Below, piece after piece: positions 62,068 through 64,000 of a stretch of DNA of 64,000 bases. The stretch is from Jeotgalicoccus sp. (GTDB lineage Bacteria > Bacillota > Bacilli > Staphylococcales > Salinicoccaceae): positions 234,227 through 298,226 of the forward strand of contig DONT01000004.1 of assembly GCA_003513765.1 (NCBI GenBank), given 5' to 3'. Made by a program: the position numbers and the translations under genes. Within the stretch, counting starts at the first letter, position 1. Every line of letters begins with the position of its first letter. A model generated the notes under the pieces. The model worked only from the letters and a program-made list of their open reading frames with translations. It had not been told where the DNA came from and did no database searches.

Positions 62068-62793
62068 TCTTTTTTCATCTCTGAACTGCTGGGCTTCTGA
62101 CAGGAAAGCCTCCAGAATTTTCTTCGAGGGCTCATCAAATTTATACGAATCCTCCGGATGAAACTGGAGGCCCATTATAAACGTATCGCCCGTACTTTCC
62201 AGTGCTTCAATTACACCATCCGGTGCACGGCCACAGACGATAAAATCCTTGTTATCAACGTCTTTGTTCGCTTGATGGTGGTGACTGTTAACCCGGATTG
62301 TATCCGTCCCGACGATTTTGTGCAGCCGGGAACCTTCTTCAATCAGCACACTGTGCTGCAGATAATCTCTGTCTGACTCCTGTTTATGCTGAATTAAATC
62401 TTCACCTTCATACTGAGCTTCCAGATCCTGATACATCGTACCGTCGGTTAAGCTGTTTAACAGCTGGCTGCCGCGGCAAATACCCAGAATCGGAATTCCT
62501 CTTTTAAAAGCATGTTTGATCACTTCAATTTCATACTCATCACGGCCATGCTCAACTTTTTCAAGTTTTGGATGCGGCTCTTCATTGTAAGTACTCGGAT
62601 TAATATCATTGCCGCCCGTTAAATATAAACCGTCCAGTACTTCAATCTGTTCTTTAATCGACTGCTCATCATCATTTTTCGCAAGCAGCAGCGGCACACC
62701 GCCGAGATCTGTCACAGCTTCGATGTAGTGCGGTCTTAAACTCATATTATTTTCTTCGATTGCCGTTGTAATTCCTATAATAGGTCTGCCCAT
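62065..62793 (-). CDS. Class I glutamine amidotransferase, gamma-glutamyl-gamma-aminobutyrate hydrolase family (peptidase C26)
   Basis: A 242-residue hydrolase with the PuuD-type layout: PIIGITT start, LYLTGGNDINPSTYNEEP, nucleophile Cys106 in GICRGSQLLN, and catalytic His212/Glu214 in GLQFHPED. Relatives cleave gamma-glutamyl amides such as gamma-Glu-GABA. No polyamine or GABA genes are nearby, so the substrate is open. AAAGGAG lies 7 bases before the ATG. Convergent with rplS. Confidence 0.88.
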   Translation of the reverse strand: MGRPIIGITTAIEENNMSLRPHYIEAVTDLGGVPLLLAKNDDEQSIKEQIEVLDGLYLTGGNDINPSTYNEEPHPKLEKVEHGRDEYEIEVIKHAFKRGIPILGICRGSQLLNSLTDGTMYQDLEAQYEGEDLIQHKQESDRDYLQHSVLIEEGSRLHKIVGTDTIRVNSHHHQANKDVDNKDFIVCGRAPDGVIEALESTGDTFIMGLQFHPEDSYKFDEPSKKILEAFLSEAQQFRDEKR

Positions 62794-62953
62794 AATCTGT
62801 CTCCTTTTGTTGTTTGTTATTTTATACCCGAAAATGAGTGAAGTTATTCGAGGGTTTTTAGATGGTTATTCCTCTTTTTGTTAACTTTTGTTTTATTAAT
62901 GTTAATTTTTAGTGTATAAATATGTTAACTGAATTGACAGGAGAGGTCAGATT

Positions 62954-63931
62954 ATGTTTATAACAGCTCGAAAATTACCTGAGGAGCTGCTCCATTATTA
63001 CGCTCTGCAGCGTCGTTCAGCACTAGGAGCTAAAAATCACGATAAACTGCGCAGACTGGAACGGGGAGTCGAGGGGGAACGTGTATATGATTTGATTTTA
63101 GCTGAGGCAGGGCACGGCAATCTGTATATATTCCGCGATTTATATTTGATGATTGAAGGTTCCGTTACGCAGTACGATACGCTGATTGTCAGTGAATCCG
63201 GAATTATCGTTAATGAAATTAAAAACTTTACCGGAGACTATCAAGTGGAAGGTTCAATGTGGACAGGGAGCAGGGGAACTCCGCTGCCGGACGATCCGTT
63301 GAGTCAGCTCAGGCGCGCTGTCGGAAAACTGATGAATATGCAGAGGGCCGCGGGATTTAATTTTGAAGTTTCGGGTAAATTGATTTTCCCAAATGAATCA
63401 TTCCGGCTGTTCGCGAAAGACGACCAGGTGTGGAATCAAGTAGTACTCCGTGCTGATCTCAGAAGATACTTTAACGGATTTTATAACGAATACAGCGGAG
63501 AAGGAGCGTCTGAGCTTGCCAATATAATCGAGCGGCACATCGTGCCGAACCCGTACTTTAAACACCGAGTCGAATTCGATTCAGTCAGGCACGGACTATA
63601 CTGCGGCGGGTGCGGGAGTTTTCAGCTGGAAAAACAGCAATTTCATTTGCTGTGCATGACCTGCGGTTCACGTGAAAGCAATGAGACGCATCTCGTCCGG
63701 GCAATGAGCGATTTTAAATATCTGTTTGGAGATTTAGCCATGACAAGCAGGCGGCTGATGGAGTTTACGGGAAATGCCGTGAATGTTCGCACTCTTCAGC
63801 GAGTACTGAATAAGTATTGTTATGTCAAAGGAGTCTATAAAACTAGTAATTATATATTTAAGTATTTTGATTTCGATGAAGCCATGAGAAAAGAGCAGCA
63901 AACCCGTAAATATAAGGACTATCTCAGCTAA
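62954..63931 (+). CDS. NERD-domain protein with C-terminal zinc ribbon
   Basis: A 325-residue protein. The NERD (nuclease-related) domain covers about 35-160: Gly41-Glu42, Asp75 in TQYDTLIVSESGI and Glu88-x-Lys90 in VNEIKNF form a PD-(D/E)XK-like site. A zinc ribbon follows with Cys217/220 (CGGC) and Cys234/237 (CMTC), then a helical tail (about 250-320) that may bind DNA. No membrane helix. The role is unknown; DNA cleavage or binding is inferred. A -10 TATAAA is at 62915-62920 and GGAGAGG lies near the ATG. Confidence 0.8.
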   Translation: MFITARKLPEELLHYYALQRRSALGAKNHDKLRRLERGVEGERVYDLILAEAGHGNLYIFRDLYLMIEGSVTQYDTLIVSESGIIVNEIKNFTGDYQVEGSMWTGSRGTPLPDDPLSQLRRAVGKLMNMQRAAGFNFEVSGKLIFPNESFRLFAKDDQVWNQVVLRADLRRYFNGFYNEYSGEGASELANIIERHIVPNPYFKHRVEFDSVRHGLYCGGCGSFQLEKQQFHLLCMTCGSRESNETHLVRAMSDFKYLFGDLAMTSRRLMEFTGNAVNVRTLQRVLNKYCYVKGVYKTSNYIFKYFDFDEAMRKEQQTRKYKDYLS

Positions 63932-63955
63932 TTCGATATTATCTAATACTTTTGG

Positions 63956-63997
63956 TTCTACACTGTCCGATAAACATATTTGTCAGACACTGTAGAA
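63956..63997. repeat. Third copy of the dispersed imperfect palindrome, inverted orientation
   Basis: TTCTACACTGTCCGATAAA (63956-63974), centre CATA, TTTGTCAGACACTGTAGAA (63979-63997): 16 of 19 arm bases pair, plus one G-T. On the minus strand it reads as the 48820 unit, ACAGTGTCTGACAAA then TTTATCGGACAGTGT, with a changed centre. It lies 24 bases after the NERD gene and could act as its terminator, although no T-run follows. Confidence 0.85.
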
Positions 63998-64000
63998 TCG

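Noticed and set aside
62874..62930. Shared GTTAAC motif upstream of yloU and the NERD gene as a common operator
   Set aside because: The six-base motif is expected often in AT-rich gaps; flanking bases do not match.

Overview
The window reads as a chromosomal core segment of a low-to-moderate GC Gram-positive of the family Staphylococcaceae, most likely Jeotgalicoccus. The gene order (mraW/ftsL/pbp1/mraY/murD/divIB/ftsA/ftsZ, ylm genes, divIVA, ileS, pyr operon, gmk to pknB, rsgA, fakA, recG, fapR to rplS) is the Firmicute/staphylococcal backbone. The genus clue is a 422-residue CYP152 enzyme at 35803-37071 that carries every diagnostic residue of the terminal-alkene-forming fatty acid decarboxylase OleT, first described in Jeotgalicoccus. 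All names come from motif and family recall; no database search was possible.

Layout: 1-12706, division and cell wall cluster on the + strand, with two near-identical hairpins around the pgeF-ylmE-sepF-ylmG block. 12717-17082, T-box-controlled ileS, lspA and rluD. 17091-24318, pyrimidine operon pyrR-P-B-C-K-D-F-E behind one PyrR-type attenuator; carA and carB are missing from their usual place. 24491-26185, rqcH (minus), divergent from gmk-rpoZ-coaBC-priA-fmt-rsmB-stp-pknB (26316-35737), where def and rlmN, usual members in relatives, are absent. 35741-37460, oleT with its own promoter and terminator plus a convergent rhodanese, set between pknB and rsgA. 37557-40395, rsgA-rpe-thiN and a DUF554 membrane protein. 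40579-40764, rpmB (minus). 41080-42161, a small membrane protein and an SPFH protein. 42410-48665, yloU-fakA, sdaAB-sdaAA-recG and a sortase A. 49057-62019, FapR-controlled lipid genes, rnc-smc-ftsY-ylxM-ffh, then rpsP-khpA-rimM-trmD-rplS. 62065-63931, a class I glutamine amidotransferase (minus) and a NERD/zinc-ribbon protein at the right edge.

How it fits together: the left third builds the septum and peptidoglycan; PASTA kinase PknB with phosphatase Stp probably senses that process. FakA (uptake of exogenous fatty acids), FapR/PlsX/FabD/FabG/AcpP (synthesis) and OleT (fatty acid to alkene) make three separate fatty-acid loci in one window. The FapR operator can be read directly upstream of fapR.

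Non-coding structure worth attention: a dispersed imperfect palindrome (two tandem copies at 48820-48901, a third inverted copy at 63956-63997), a GGGAC/GTCCC inverted repeat at 40439-40506, the twin hairpins at 9018 and 11380, a promoter whose -35 lies in a hairpin arm before rpsP, and a candidate L19 leader before rplS. No tRNA, rRNA, CRISPR, insertion sequence or prophage was seen.
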